Shown here piece after piece: positions 48,993-49,074 of a DNA stretch of 49,074 nucleotides. Source of the stretch: an uncultured Prevotellaceae bacterium (GTDB lineage Bacteria > Bacteroidota > Bacteroidia > Bacteroidales > Bacteroidaceae); assembly GCA_946411565.1 (NCBI GenBank), contig CAMKEM010000015.1:1-49074 (forward strand), given 5' to 3'. A program made the position numbers and the translations under genes. Below the pieces are notes generated by a model. The model was not told the DNA's origin and ran no database searches. It was given only the letters and a program-made list of their open reading frames with translations. Position 1 is the first letter of the stretch, and every line of letters starts with the position of its first letter.

Positions 48993-49074
48993 GTTTCCGT
49001 TAACCTACTGTTAAACCTACGCATTCTATGTTAAATTCCAAGTAAATTTCTGTTTTTAACTATATATTTAACAC

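Overview
The window looks like chromosome of a Bacteroidales bacterium, most likely Prevotellaceae (Prevotella/Segatella-like). This is inferred from gene families (SusC-type plug domains, FadL/OmpP1 porin, TamL-like lipoprotein, NusG/UpxY-like protein, DUF4301, a type IX-secretion-like C-terminal domain, the EF-G paralogue) and from many promoters of the Bacteroidetes type (-33 TTTG, about 20 bp, -7 TAnnTTTG). Shine-Dalgarno sequences are mostly absent. No rRNA, tRNA, transposase, phage gene or CRISPR array was found.

Layout. 1-4764: part of a formate/nitrite-type channel, then a nucleobase salvage cluster of two permease plus phosphoribosyltransferase pairs (uraA-upp, pbuX-xpt). 4890-10809: secreted GH43 enzyme, HAD phosphatase, small Cys-motif membrane protein, FadL-like porin and two tandem TonB plug-domain proteins without a barrel. 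10969-18453: tex, secreted esterase with a Gly/Pro-rich insert, C_GCAxxG_C_C protein, DMT transporter, secreted WD40-like protein, nucleoside phosphorylase. 18454-19659: repeats and a compact transcription unit for a 31-residue membrane peptide. 19660-24716: PIN-like protein with long disordered tails, TamL-like assembly protein, SpoU methyltransferase. 24794-30217: six-gene dTDP-L-rhamnose operon (rfbD-rfbA-rfbC-acyltransferase-rfbB-NusG-like). 30342-33032: candidate small RNA, HIT protein, TRIC-type channel, rarA. 33333-36814: acidic-tailed protein, DUF4301 protein and a minimal secreted protein made almost only of a sorting-like domain. 36981-39976: L,D-transpeptidase, ECF sigma factor, putative anti-sigma and Spy/CpxP-like protein, probably one envelope-stress operon. 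39977-41453: 1.5 kb of layered repeats with no gene. 41454-46189: a GH53 galactanase fused to a cyclophilin, queH, and an EF-G paralogue with an altered G3 motif. 46403-48948: hemW, trmN6 and a secreted hypothetical.

The outstanding non-coding feature is the density of intergenic repeats. There are GC-rich palindromes at gene ends, four copies of an A/T-rich palindrome, rRNA-like 'GCAAAG' palindromes, 11-bp periodic tracts at three places, a cluster of nine exact copies of a 10-mer in both orientations, and several single inverted-repeat elements. Some repeats enter reading frames (uraA tail) or are nested in each other. A leader motif is shared by the microprotein gene and rarA. All functions are inferred from sequence reading only; no database search was run.
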